A stretch of 15,548 nt of DNA from Salinibacterium sp. (GCA_004297555.1 SCSV01000217.1:1-15548); one strand, 5' to 3'. Counted from the first letter of the stretch, positions 6,480-13,414 are shown. Numbers and translations: made by a program. The notes: a model not told the origin generated them from the sequence alone.

Positions 6480-7702
6480 GTGACCCGGCCGTCGCGATCG
6501 CGCTCGAGGAGCAGTATCTCGCGCGCAACTACCATCCCCTGCCTGTCGTGGTGGCTAGTGCGTCCGGCGCCTGGGTCACGGATGTGACCGGCGTCAGCTA
6601 CCTGGACTGTCTCGCCGCGTACTCGGCGCTGAACTTCGGCCACGGTCATCCGGCGCTCATCAAGGTGGCGAAAGACCAGATCGACCGGGTCACGCTCACG
6701 AGCCGTGCCGTGCACAACGACCGGCTCGGACCCTTCGCCGAGGCACTCGCGACTCTTGCCGGCAAGGAAGCGATTCTGCCAATGAACACGGGAGCCGAGG
6801 CCGTCGAGACCGGCATCAAGGTCGCGCGCGCCTGGGGATATCGCGTCAAGCGAGTCGCGCCGGGCAAGGCGACGATCATCGTGATGTCAGGAAATTTCCA
6901 CGGTCGCACGACGACGATCGTGGGCTTCTCCGACGACGAGCAAGCGCACACCGATTTCGGGCCATTCGGCCCCGGCTTCATCACGGTGCCGTATGGGGAT
7001 GCCGCGGCGGTCGAGAACGCGATCGACAAGAACACCGTCGCGGTGCTCGTCGAGCCGATCCAGGGCGAGGCCGGAATCATTGTTCCTCCGCCGGAGTTCT
7101 TGCCACGAGTGCGCGAGATCACCTCGGGTAGCAACGTGCTCCTCATCGCGGATGAAGTGCAGTCCGGCCTCGGTCGCACCGGCTCGACGTTCGCCTGCGA
7201 CCTCGTCGGGGTGGTGCCTGACCTGTACCTGCTGGGCAAGGCGCTCGGCGGCGGGATTGTGCCGGTGAGCGCTGTGGTCGGGAACCGGGACGTGCTCGGG
7301 GTGCTTCGCCCCGGCGACCACGGTTCGACCTTCGGCGGAAACCCGCTGGCCGCCGCGATCGCTCTCGCGGTTGTGGAGTTGCTCGCGACCGGCGAGATGC
7401 AGAGCCGGGCGAGCATGCTTGGTGAGCAACTCCTGGCGGCATTGCGCGGGTTGATTGGACATGGCGTGACCGCCGTGAGAGGCGCGGGGCTGTGGGCCGG
7501 GGTCGACATCGATCCGCGACTGGCGACCGGTCGCGAGGTGTGCGAACTCATGCTCGAGCGCCGCGTCATTGTCAAAGACACACACGGTTCGACCATCCGA
7601 TTCGCGCCGCCCATCGTCGCGAGCGAGCAGGACCTCGAATGGGCCGTAGACCAGTTGACCGCCGTGCTCGACGAGCTTTCGCATCGCCGAAGCGCGCTAT
7701 AA
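6476..7702 (+). CDS. rocD: Ornithine aminotransferase (ornithine-oxo-acid transaminase)
   Basis: This 408-aa class III PLP-dependent aminotransferase transfers the delta-amino group of ornithine to 2-oxoglutarate, giving glutamate semialdehyde/P5C. The PLP lysine is Lys255 in LLGKALGGG, Asp226 in LIADEVQSGLGRTG binds the pyridine nitrogen, and Thr285 in STFGGNP is at the dimer/phosphate site. YSALNFGHGHP (50-59) and NTGAEAVETGIKVARAW (104-120) are typical of RocD rather than of acetylornithine or GABA aminotransferases. ATG 6476 overlaps the upstream stop as ATGA, with GGAG at 6464-6467, so the two genes form a translationally coupled operon. Its product is a direct substrate of the dehydrogenase half of PutA encoded nearby. 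The stop codon TAA (7700-7702) lies within the -10 box of the following relB gene. Confidence 0.93.
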   Translation: MSDPAVAIALEEQYLARNYHPLPVVVASASGAWVTDVTGVSYLDCLAAYSALNFGHGHPALIKVAKDQIDRVTLTSRAVHNDRLGPFAEALATLAGKEAILPMNTGAEAVETGIKVARAWGYRVKRVAPGKATIIVMSGNFHGRTTTIVGFSDDEQAHTDFGPFGPGFITVPYGDAAAVENAIDKNTVAVLVEPIQGEAGIIVPPPEFLPRVREITSGSNVLLIADEVQSGLGRTGSTFACDLVGVVPDLYLLGKALGGGIVPVSAVVGNRDVLGVLRPGDHGSTFGGNPLAAAIALAVVELLATGEMQSRASMLGEQLLAALRGLIGHGVTAVRGAGLWAGVDIDPRLATGREVCELMLERRVIVKDTHGSTIRFAPPIVASEQDLEWAVDQLTAVLDELSHRRSAL

Positions 7703-7703
7703 T
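7698..7703 (+). promoter_or_regulatory. Consensus -10 box (TATAAT) of the relBE operon, leaderless spacing
   Basis: A perfect TATAAT ends 7 nt before the relB ATG at 7711, so the antitoxin mRNA is predicted to be leaderless. The hexamer overlaps the last codon of rocD and its TAA stop. A TGTACA palindrome (7706-7711) lies across the predicted start point and may form part of an autoregulatory operator. No clear -35 was found at the expected distance. Confidence 0.65.
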
Positions 7704-7710
7704 TCTGTAC

Positions 7711-7995
7711 ATGACAACGCTTTCGATTGCGGATGCACGTGCAGCGTTTTCGAGGATCGTGGAGTCTGCCGAGACCACGCACGAGCGGTTCGAGGTCACC
7801 CGAAACGGCGCACGGGTGGCAGTGCTCCTCGGAGCGGATGACTTCGACGCCCTCGTGGAAACCGTGGAGATTCTCGGCAGCAACGAGACCATGGACGAGA
7901 TTCGCCAGGGTCTGGCCGATCTCAAGGCAGGCAACGTTCACACTGTGGATGACGTGCGCGCCGCGATGGCGAAATCCAACAGAATCGCTCAGTGA
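7711..7995 (+). CDS. relB: RelB/Phd-type antitoxin
   Basis: This 94-aa protein has the Phd/YefM-RelB pattern. The N-terminal DNA-binding part is MTTLSIADARAAFSRIVESA, followed by the conserved RFEVTRNGARVAVLLGADDF (about 27-46). A charged helical C-terminus (EIRQGLADLKAGNVHTVDDV) would wrap the toxin. It resembles mycobacterial RelB1 as I recall it. It is expected to bind and neutralise the RelE toxin encoded next and, with it, to repress its own promoter. The ATG at 7711 is chosen because it begins the conserved domain and sits 7 nt after TATAAT. The open frame continues upstream, but only as a shadow inside rocD. The stop overlaps the toxin start as GTGA. Confidence 0.9.
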   Translation: MTTLSIADARAAFSRIVESAETTHERFEVTRNGARVAVLLGADDFDALVETVEILGSNETMDEIRQGLADLKAGNVHTVDDVRAAMAKSNRIAQ

Positions 7996-8261
7996 GCCCG
8001 CGCTACGAAATCCGACTTTCCGCCGGGGCAAAACGAGCCTTGACCGAGAGCCTCCCCGAAAAGGTCGCTACCGCAGCATTCGAGTTCATCGCGGGCGCGC
8101 TCGCCGACAACCCGCACCGAGTGGGCAAGCAATTGGCGCCTCCGCTGTATCCGCTCTATTCGGCCCGTCGCGGCGAGTATCGCGTGATCTATCGAATACT
8201 CGAACAGATCGTCGTCGTTGAGGTCGTCGCCATCGCGCATCGGCGGGACGCATATCGCTGA
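7992..8261 (+). CDS. relE: RelE-type mRNA interferase toxin
   Basis: This 89-aa toxin of the RelE/ParE superfamily is predicted to cleave mRNA in the ribosomal A site. The sequence closely follows mycobacterial RelE1: an N-terminal beta strand (YEIRLSAGAKRAL), LPEKVATAAFEFI, NPHRVGKQL, then the core SARRGEYRVIYRI (57-69) and the C-terminal IAHRRDAYR (81-89). Arg60, Arg64 and the terminal Arg/Tyr residues are the likely RNA-contacting or catalytic side chains. The start is GTG at 7992, overlapping the relB TGA by 4 nt, so translation is coupled to the antitoxin. Length and core motifs are intact, so the toxin is probably functional. The pair is embedded between catabolic and redox genes with no sign of a mobile element. 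Confidence 0.92.
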   Translation: MSPRYEIRLSAGAKRALTESLPEKVATAAFEFIAGALADNPHRVGKQLAPPLYPLYSARRGEYRVIYRILEQIVVVEVVAIAHRRDAYR

Positions 8262-8299
8262 GGGTTTCGTCAGCGCGGCATGCGCGAGAGGATGAAGTC

Positions 8300-8734
8300 A
8301 TGGTCTTGACCGGCGAGTACGCGCCTGGCACTTCGGAGCGCACGAGGCAGCAAGTCGAGTTGTTCGAGGCATCCCACGGCACCGAGGGTGCCGAGATGAT
8401 GGGCCACCCGATCATCGTGTTGACCTCGGTCGGTGCCAAGACCGGCAAGCTTCGCAAGACCGCTCTCATGCGCGTCGAGCACGACGGCGAGTACGCGGTC
8501 GTCGCATCGCTCGGGGGTGCACCGCAGAACCCACGTTGGTATTACAACCTCAAGAAGAACCCGCACGTGGAGCTTCAAGATCGCGCCACCAAGCGGGACT
8601 ATCGCGCGCGCGAGGTCACTAGTGAGGAAAAGGCGCTGTGGTGGTCGCGCGCGGTCGAGGCTTGGCCCGATTACGCGAAATACCAGCAGCGAACCTCGCG
8701 CGAGATCCCGGTCTTCGTGCTCGCGCCACTCTGA
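8300..8734 (+). CDS. Deazaflavin (F420)-dependent oxidoreductase, Ddn/DUF385 family
   Basis: This 144-aa protein of the Ddn-like nitroreductase family has a split beta-barrel fold, and many members bind the cofactor F420. Signature segments are GHPIIVLTSVGAKTGKLRKT (35-54), HDGEYAVVASLGGAPQNPRW (61-80) followed by YYNLKKNPHVEL, EVTSEEKALWW (105-115), and WPDYAKYQQRTSREIPVFVL (122-141). These together are diagnostic of the family. Members reduce quinones, nitroaromatics or other hydrophobic molecules. The native substrate cannot be told here. ATG 8300 is preceded by GAGAGGA (8286-8292) with a 7-nt gap. It follows relE by 38 bp with no obvious promoter or terminator, so it may be read through from relBE. 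Its activity depends on the host making F420, and no biosynthetic gene is visible in this window. Confidence 0.88.
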   Translation: MVLTGEYAPGTSERTRQQVELFEASHGTEGAEMMGHPIIVLTSVGAKTGKLRKTALMRVEHDGEYAVVASLGGAPQNPRWYYNLKKNPHVELQDRATKRDYRAREVTSEEKALWWSRAVEAWPDYAKYQQRTSREIPVFVLAPL

Positions 8735-8770
8735 GGCAGCGCTCGAAACACTTCGGCAACATCCCGGCCC

Positions 8771-8776
8771 TAGGCT
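8771..8776 (+). promoter_or_regulatory. Leaderless-type -10 box (TAGGCT) of the ATP-grasp operon
   Basis: TAGGCT ends 6 nt before ATG 8783. The same hexamer appears at the GNAT gene on the other strand. CGGAG follows immediately but is only one base from the ATG, too close for a normal Shine-Dalgarno sequence. The first three bases belong to a CTAG at 8770-8773. Confidence 0.5.
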
Positions 8777-8782
8777 CGGAGT

Positions 8783-10414
8783 ATGGCTGACCTGTTCGAT
8801 GGCTATGGCGCCACTGCCACGAAGAGTGCCGGCCTGCCCGCCTTCGACGAGATGTTCGCCGCCCCCGGTTCTGCCCGCGCCTCGTACAAAGAAATTCACT
8901 CGACGCTCGCGCGCATGACGCAAGAAGAACTGCGCGGACGAACGGATGCCCTCGCAAGCTCGTATCTCGCCCAGGGCGTGACTTTCGACTTCGCGGGGGA
9001 GGAACGCCCTTTCCCGCTCGACGCGGTGCCGCGCGTCATCGACGAGGTGGAATGGCGCCAAGTCGAGGCGGGGATCAAGCAGCGCGTCCTCGCGCTCGAA
9101 GCCTTCCTCGCCGACATCTACGGCGACCAGGCCGCGGTCAAAGACGGAGTCATTCCGGCCCGATTGGTGACCTCCTCGAGTCACTTCCACCGCGAGGCCG
9201 CGGGCATCGACCCTGCGAATGGTGTGCGTATCCAGGTCTCCGGCATCGACCTGATCCGCGACGAGTCGGGAACCTGGCGGGTGCTCGAAGACAACGTGCG
9301 TGTGCCAAGCGGCGTGAGCTACGTGATCTCGAATCGGCGGGTCATGGCGCAGACCCTGCCCGAACTGTTCGTGTCGATGCGGGTGCGGCCGGTGGGGGAA
9401 TACCCGCACAAGCTGTTGCAGGCGCTGCGGGCATCCGCCCCCGGAGGCGTCGAAGAACCGACCGTCGTCGTGCTGACGCCCGGTGTCTACAACTCCGCCT
9501 ACTTCGAGCACACCCTGCTCGCGCGGCTTATGGGCGTCGAACTCGTTGAGGGCCGGGACCTGTTCTGTTCGGGCGGGCGCGTGTGGATGCGCACGACCGC
9601 GGGCCCGACGCGCGTTGACGTGATCTACCGCCGCGTCGACGACGAGTTTCTCGACCCGCTGCAGTTCCGCGCCGACTCGATGCTCGGCTCGCCCGGCCTG
9701 CTCATGGCCGCCCGGCTCGGCAACGTCACGATCGCCAACGCGGTCGGCAACGGGGTCGCCGATGACAAGCTCGTCTACACCTACCTGCCCGAACTCATCC
9801 GCTACTACCTGGGCGAAGAAGCCCTGCTGTCCAACGTGCAAACCTGGCGGCTCGAAGACCCAGGATCGCTCGAGGAGGTGCTCGACCGGCTCGACGAACT
9901 CGTGGTCAAGCCTGTCGACGGGTCCGGCGGCAAGGGCCTCGTCATCGGTCCGAGTGCTTCGCGCGACGAACTCGACGAACTGCGCGGTCGCCTGCAGCGC
10001 GACCCCCGCGGGTGGATCGCCCAACCCGTCGTGCAACTGTCGACAATCCCCACCCTGGTCGAATCCGGGATGCGCCCGCGGCACGCCGACCTGAGGCCCT
10101 TCGCGGTCAACGACGGTCACGACGTGTGGGTGCTTCCCGGCGGTCTCACGCGCGTGGCGCTCCCCGAAGGCGAGCTGGTCGTGAACAGCTCCCAGGGCGG
10201 CGGCTCGAAAGACACCTGGGTGGTCGGCCACGACTCGGTGGAGATCTCCCGACACAGCATCCAGGGGCTCGTCGCCGGTCAGGCTTCGGCGACTCAGGCC
10301 ATCCCGATCATCAACCCGGAGCACGACGGCCACCAAGACCATGGCCCTCGCGATCGCCCGCAAGACCACGGCCAGCAAGAGCAGCAGCAGCAGTCGGCGG
10401 TCGAACCATGCTGA
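8783..10414 (+). CDS. Circularly permuted ATP-grasp protein (DUF404/DUF407 type)
   Basis: This 543-aa protein belongs to the circularly permuted ATP-grasp family, predicted ATP-dependent amide/peptide ligases. Conserved blocks are HFHREAAGIDP (134-144), RVLEDNVRVPSGVSYVISNR (166-185), LTPGVYNSAYFEH (231-243), VVKPVDGSGGKG (374-385, a likely ATP loop), and SSQGGGSKDTWVV (469-481). The family core ends near there. The last 30 or so residues are an unusual His/Asp/Gln-rich tail with a repeated QDHG and a run of four Gln. It is first in an operon with AlphaE and transglutaminase-like genes, whose starts overlap preceding stops. Comparative genomics (Iyer, Aravind and colleagues, from memory) predicted that this trio makes and processes a peptide modification. 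To my knowledge the substrate is unknown. The start is ATG 8783 with a leaderless promoter. Confidence 0.92.
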   Translation: MADLFDGYGATATKSAGLPAFDEMFAAPGSARASYKEIHSTLARMTQEELRGRTDALASSYLAQGVTFDFAGEERPFPLDAVPRVIDEVEWRQVEAGIKQRVLALEAFLADIYGDQAAVKDGVIPARLVTSSSHFHREAAGIDPANGVRIQVSGIDLIRDESGTWRVLEDNVRVPSGVSYVISNRRVMAQTLPELFVSMRVRPVGEYPHKLLQALRASAPGGVEEPTVVVLTPGVYNSAYFEHTLLARLMGVELVEGRDLFCSGGRVWMRTTAGPTRVDVIYRRVDDEFLDPLQFRADSMLGSPGLLMAARLGNVTIANAVGNGVADDKLVYTYLPELIRYYLGEEALLSNVQTWRLEDPGSLEEVLDRLDELVVKPVDGSGGKGLVIGPSASRDELDELRGRLQRDPRGWIAQPVVQLSTIPTLVESGMRPRHADLRPFAVNDGHDVWVLPGGLTRVALPEGELVVNSSQGGGSKDTWVVGHDSVEISRHSIQGLVAGQASATQAIPIINPEHDGHQDHGPRDRPQDHGQQEQQQQSAVEPC

Positions 10415-11337
10415 GCCGCATCGCTGAGAGCCTGTTCTGGATCGGTCGTTACATCGAGCGCTCCGACGGAACCGCGCGCATCCTCGACGTTCACCTGCAG
10501 CTATTGCTCGAGGACCCCTGGATCGAGGAAGACCTCGCCTGCCGCTCACTGCTGAGCGTCATGGGCAGCGAGGCTCCCGAAGATGTCACGCTCACGCGGC
10601 AGGACGTGCTCGCGATTCTCGCCGTGGACCGCTCGGAACCGGCATCCATCGCCTACTCGCTCGGGGCGGCCCGCGAAAACGCGAGGCGCGCGCGAGAGAT
10701 CGTCTCGACCGAGTTGTGGGAGTGTCTCAACACGACGAGGGCCCGGATGCCCCGCAAAGTGTCAAGCGACAAGGTGCACGAATTCTTCGCCTGGGTTCGG
10801 GAGCGGTCAGCGCTAGCGGTGGGGATCATCGAATCGGCGACGAGCCGGGACGAGGCCTGGCAGTTCTTCACCCTGGGGCGCAGTATCGAGCGCGCCGACA
10901 TGACCGCGCGGTTGCTCGCGACACGGTCGCTCACCGAGGCGAGCGGCCCCTCGTGGACGACGATTCTGCGGTCGTGCGGCGCCTATGAGGCGTACCTGCG
11001 CACCTACCGGGGCGTGCCGAGCGCGCGCAACGCGGCCGAGTTTCTGCTGCTCGACCGGCTCTTCCCGCGCAGCATTTTGTTCTCGGTGACTCGGGCCGAG
11101 AATTGCATGCGCGAGATCGAGCCGCGCAGCGATCGTGTCGGAGTCTCCGACCAGGCGCAGCGCCTGCTCGGCCAGATTCGCAGCGAGCTCGAGTATCGGC
11201 CGATTGCTGAGATCATCGACGACCTCACCGTGCACATGGACAACGTGCAAGCGGCGACGAGCGCGGCATCCGAGGCGATTCGTCAACGCTACTTCCCCAC
11301 CAATGCGGCTCCGAGCTGGGTTGGCGAGACGACGTGA
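10408..11337 (+). CDS. AlphaE-domain protein
   Basis: This 309-aa, mostly alpha-helical protein is of the AlphaE (DUF403) family. The start MLSRIAESLFWIGRYIERSD (1-20) is the family hallmark. Other conserved parts are SIAYSLGAARENARRAREIVS, WQFFTLGRSIERADMTARLL and LLLDRLFPRSILFS. No enzyme activity is established for the family. It always travels with circularly permuted ATP-grasp and transglutaminase-like genes and is thought to be their partner or scaffold (family knowledge). ATG 10408 lies 7 nt inside the end of the ATP-grasp gene. No strong ribosome binding site precedes it, which suggests translational coupling. Its TGA stop overlaps the next start as GTGA. Confidence 0.92.
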   Translation: MLSRIAESLFWIGRYIERSDGTARILDVHLQLLLEDPWIEEDLACRSLLSVMGSEAPEDVTLTRQDVLAILAVDRSEPASIAYSLGAARENARRAREIVSTELWECLNTTRARMPRKVSSDKVHEFFAWVRERSALAVGIIESATSRDEAWQFFTLGRSIERADMTARLLATRSLTEASGPSWTTILRSCGAYEAYLRTYRGVPSARNAAEFLLLDRLFPRSILFSVTRAENCMREIEPRSDRVGVSDQAQRLLGQIRSELEYRPIAEIIDDLTVHMDNVQAATSAASEAIRQRYFPTNAAPSWVGETT

Positions 11338-12182
11338 ACCGACTACGCATCAAGCACATGACGGGGTTCCACTACGGGGGAGACGTCACCGCGTCCTACA
11401 ACGAGGCGCGGATGCTTCCGGTCAGCGCTGAGGGACAGCTCGTGCTCTTCTCCAACCTCGAGATCCTGCCAATCTCCAGCCATCACAACTACGTGGACTA
11501 CTGGGGTTCGCGCGTCTCATCGTTCGAGATCCTCACCCCGCACAAAGAGCTAGCCCTGACCGCGACCAGCCTGGTCGAGGTGCGCGCTCGCGTGCACAGC
11601 GACAGCAAGATCGGCTGGGAAGAGCTCGCCGGGGCAGTCGAGCGCACCACCGAGACGGTCGAGCAGCTCAAACAGACCCGGCGCACCGCTCCGCCGGCCG
11701 AACTCGTCGAGCTGGCCCGGCGCATCGCCTCGGATACCGACGACGCCTGCGCGGCAGCTCTCGAAATCTGTACCGAGATCGGTCGATCGGTCGAATACAT
11801 GCAGGGCGTCACCGGGGTGCATTCGACGGCGGCCGAAGCCTGGGCGGTGCGCAAGGGCGTGTGCCAAGACATCACCCATTTGGCGCTCGGAGCACTGCGG
11901 TCCGCGGGCATCCCGGCCCGATATGTTTCGGGTTACTTGCACCCACGCCCTAACGCCGTGCTCGGTGAAACGGTCAAGGGCGAATCGCACGCCTGGGTGG
12001 AGTGGTTCTGCGGTGACGATTGGCGCGGGTTTGACCCGACCAACCAGATTGAGATCGGCGACCGGCATGTTCTGGTGGCTCGCGGCCGCGACTACAACGA
12101 CGTGCCGCCCCTGCGCGGGGTCTATGCCGGGCCCTTCGGTTCCACCCTTTTCGTCACGGTCGAAATCACGCGCGAGGCCTAA
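11334..12182 (+). CDS. Transglutaminase-like cysteine protein (bacterial transglutaminase N-terminal plus core)
   Basis: This 282-aa protein has the bacterial transglutaminase-like N-terminal beta domain (about 1-90; IKHMTGFHYGGDVTASYNEA) followed by the papain-like core. The catalytic triad is visible: Cys177 in VRKGVCQDITHLAL, His219 in GESHAWVEWF and Asp234 in GFDPTN. YMQGVTGVHSTAAEAW (155-170) precedes the nucleophile, as is usual. Family members may be proteases, amidases or cross-linkers. There is no signal peptide, so it should act in the cytoplasm on the product of the ATP-grasp partner or on a tagged protein (inference). The start is GTG 11334, overlapping the AlphaE stop by 4 nt. 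It is the last gene of the three-gene operon. No terminator hairpin is visible after it. Confidence 0.93.
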   Translation: MNRLRIKHMTGFHYGGDVTASYNEARMLPVSAEGQLVLFSNLEILPISSHHNYVDYWGSRVSSFEILTPHKELALTATSLVEVRARVHSDSKIGWEELAGAVERTTETVEQLKQTRRTAPPAELVELARRIASDTDDACAAALEICTEIGRSVEYMQGVTGVHSTAAEAWAVRKGVCQDITHLALGALRSAGIPARYVSGYLHPRPNAVLGETVKGESHAWVEWFCGDDWRGFDPTNQIEIGDRHVLVARGRDYNDVPPLRGVYAGPFGSTLFVTVEITREA

Positions 12183-12205
12183 CCAGAACAGGGCGCCACG
12201 AGCTC

Positions 12206-12211
12206 TACTAT
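12206..12211 (+). promoter_or_regulatory. Possible -10 box (TACTAT) of the alpha/beta hydrolase gene
   Basis: TACTAT fits TANNNT and lies in the 49-bp gap after the transglutaminase gene. Its predicted start of transcription near 12218 would give a short leader containing GAGGAGG (12221-12227). Read-through from the upstream operon is equally possible because no terminator is seen. Confidence 0.35.
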
Positions 12212-12231
12212 TGCCTCAACGAGGAGGCTGC

Positions 12232-13119
12232 TTGGGCAAGTCATCGGTGACCCGAAGCAATCACTCGTATGTTGACGCGCATGGGGTGCGTATCCACTAT
12301 TACGTGTGGGAGGCCCCTGAGCCGAAGGGGATGCTGCAACTCACGCACGGGCTCGGTGACCACGCGCTGCGCTATGAGCGCTTCGCCCAGAAGCTTGTCG
12401 CTGCCGGCTACACCGTTTACGCCGACGACCATCGCGGTCACGGCGCGACCGGCATGGAACAGTACGACGACGACACAAGCAAGCTCGGACGGCTCGGTAA
12501 TGGCGGACTCCGTGCGGCGACGAACGATGTGCGCCACCTCTCCGCGATCATCCATGCCGAGCATCCTGATTCACCGCTAGTGCTGCTTGGGCATTCCTGG
12601 GGCTCGCTCATGGTGCAGACCGTCATCAACAAGTTCTCGGTGGATTACGACGCCGTCGTGCTCACCGGCACCGCCTATCGATCACTGCGGCACATGAACG
12701 CGGGCCACCTGAATGCCAAGCACAAACACCTCGGCACCACCGGATTCGAGTGGCTCAGTCGCGACGAAGCGGTTGCCGAGGAGTTCGTGAAAGACCCCCT
12801 GACCTTCTATGCCGATGCCCGCAAACTCTTCGGCATCATCGACGGCCTGCGACTGCTTGGCCGGCCCGCGCGCAATCTTGAGCGCAACATCCCGCTCCTC
12901 ATCATGATCGGCAGTGAGGACTCGCTCGGCGGAGAGGCCAGTGTCTCGAAGCTCGCCTCGACCTATGTGTCGCGCTCGGGCCTAACCGATGTCGAGGCGG
13001 TTGTGTACCGGCAGGCCCGGCACGAGATCTTCAACGAGACCAATCGCGACGAGGTGATCAAAGACCTCGTCGCCTGGTTGGACGCCCACCTGGTGAAGGA
13101 ACCCCAAGAAGAGCCCTAG
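12232..13119 (+). CDS. Alpha/beta hydrolase, monoacylglycerol lipase / serine aminopeptidase-S33-like
   Basis: This is a 295-aa alpha/beta hydrolase of the Hydrolase_4 group (monoacylglycerol-lipase-like). The oxyanion region LTHGLGDHALRYERFAQKL (37-55) and DDHRGHGATG (65-74) are typical. The nucleophile is Ser122 in GHSWG, the acid is probably Asp230 in MIGSEDSLGG, and the base is His264 in ARHEIFNE. A lid region lies around 150-215. No signal peptide or membrane segment is present, so a cytoplasmic esterase/lipase is likely. The start is probably TTG 12232, because GAGGAGG at 12221-12227 precedes it and the upstream part of the frame lies inside the transglutaminase gene. GTG 12247 is an alternative, 5 codons shorter. 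The TAG stop overlaps the convergent GNAT stop in CTAG. Confidence 0.87.
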   Translation: MGKSSVTRSNHSYVDAHGVRIHYYVWEAPEPKGMLQLTHGLGDHALRYERFAQKLVAAGYTVYADDHRGHGATGMEQYDDDTSKLGRLGNGGLRAATNDVRHLSAIIHAEHPDSPLVLLGHSWGSLMVQTVINKFSVDYDAVVLTGTAYRSLRHMNAGHLNAKHKHLGTTGFEWLSRDEAVAEEFVKDPLTFYADARKLFGIIDGLRLLGRPARNLERNIPLLIMIGSEDSLGGEASVSKLASTYVSRSGLTDVEAVVYRQARHEIFNETNRDEVIKDLVAWLDAHLVKEPQEEP

Positions 13120-13400
13120 CGGCTCAGCAGATCCTGATACTCGGGATGCTTCGCCACCCACGCCGCCATGAACGGGCAGCGGGTCACCACGCGGTAATCG
13201 GTTTCGGCCCGCACCAAGTTCAGAGCGCCGCGAGCGAGTTCGCTTCCCAGCCCGTGCTCGCGATGCTCGGGGTCGATCTCGGTGTGCAGAAAGACGATCG
13301 TGTCATCGCGAATTTGATAGTCGGTGGCTCCGATGCGCTCGCCGTCCATCAACAACTCGTAGCGATTCATGCTCGGGTCGTTGAGAACTTCGGTGCTCAC
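13116..13400 (-). CDS. Small GNAT-family N-acetyltransferase (YjdJ/NATD1-like)
   Basis: This 94-aa minimal GNAT protein resembles the Acetyltransf_CG/YjdJ group. Residues ATDYQIRDDTIVFLHTEIDP are the central strands, and HREHGLGSELARGAL (46-60) is the acetyl-CoA pyrophosphate loop (R-x-x-G-x-G-S pattern). The C-terminal TRCPFMAAWVAKHPEYQDLL is the usual end of this group. The substrate is unknown. The start GTG 13400 is preceded by TAGGCT at 7-nt spacing. It lies 28 bp downstream of the exporter gene on the same strand, so it may also be co-transcribed with it. Its TAG stop shares CTAG (13116-13119) with the hydrolase stop on the other strand. Confidence 0.88.
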   Translation of the reverse strand: MSTEVLNDPSMNRYELLMDGERIGATDYQIRDDTIVFLHTEIDPEHREHGLGSELARGALNLVRAETDYRVVTRCPFMAAWVAKHPEYQDLLSR

Positions 13401-13407
13401 GCCCCCA

Positions 13408-13413
13408 AGCCTA
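13408..13413 (-). promoter_or_regulatory. Leaderless-type -10 box (TAGGCT) of the GNAT gene
   Basis: On the minus strand TAGGCT (13413-13408) is followed by 7 nt (TGGGGGC) and GTG 13400. It is the same hexamer as at the ATP-grasp operon. No clear -35 was found. A 12-bp palindrome lies directly upstream. Confidence 0.45.
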
Positions 13414-13414
13414 G

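Noticed and set aside
7655..7660. TTGACC as the -35 box of relBE
   Set aside because: It lies 37 bp from the TATAAT box, too far for a sigma-70-type promoter.
10379..10392. CAG repeat as a microsatellite or CRISPR-like array
   Set aside because: It has only four to five units within a coding tail, with no spacer structure.
8270..10549. Long open frame on the minus strand (759 codons) opposite the ATP-grasp and AlphaE genes
   Set aside because: The translation is rich in Arg, His, Asp and Gly with no recognisable domain. It is the antisense shadow of GC-rich coding DNA whose plus-strand frame has clear family motifs.
11923..12231. An N-terminal extension of the alpha/beta hydrolase beginning inside the transglutaminase gene
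   Set aside because: The extension is Arg/Ser/Pro-rich out-of-frame translation of the transglutaminase gene. The hydrolase domain begins after the GAGGAGG site, near TTG 12232.
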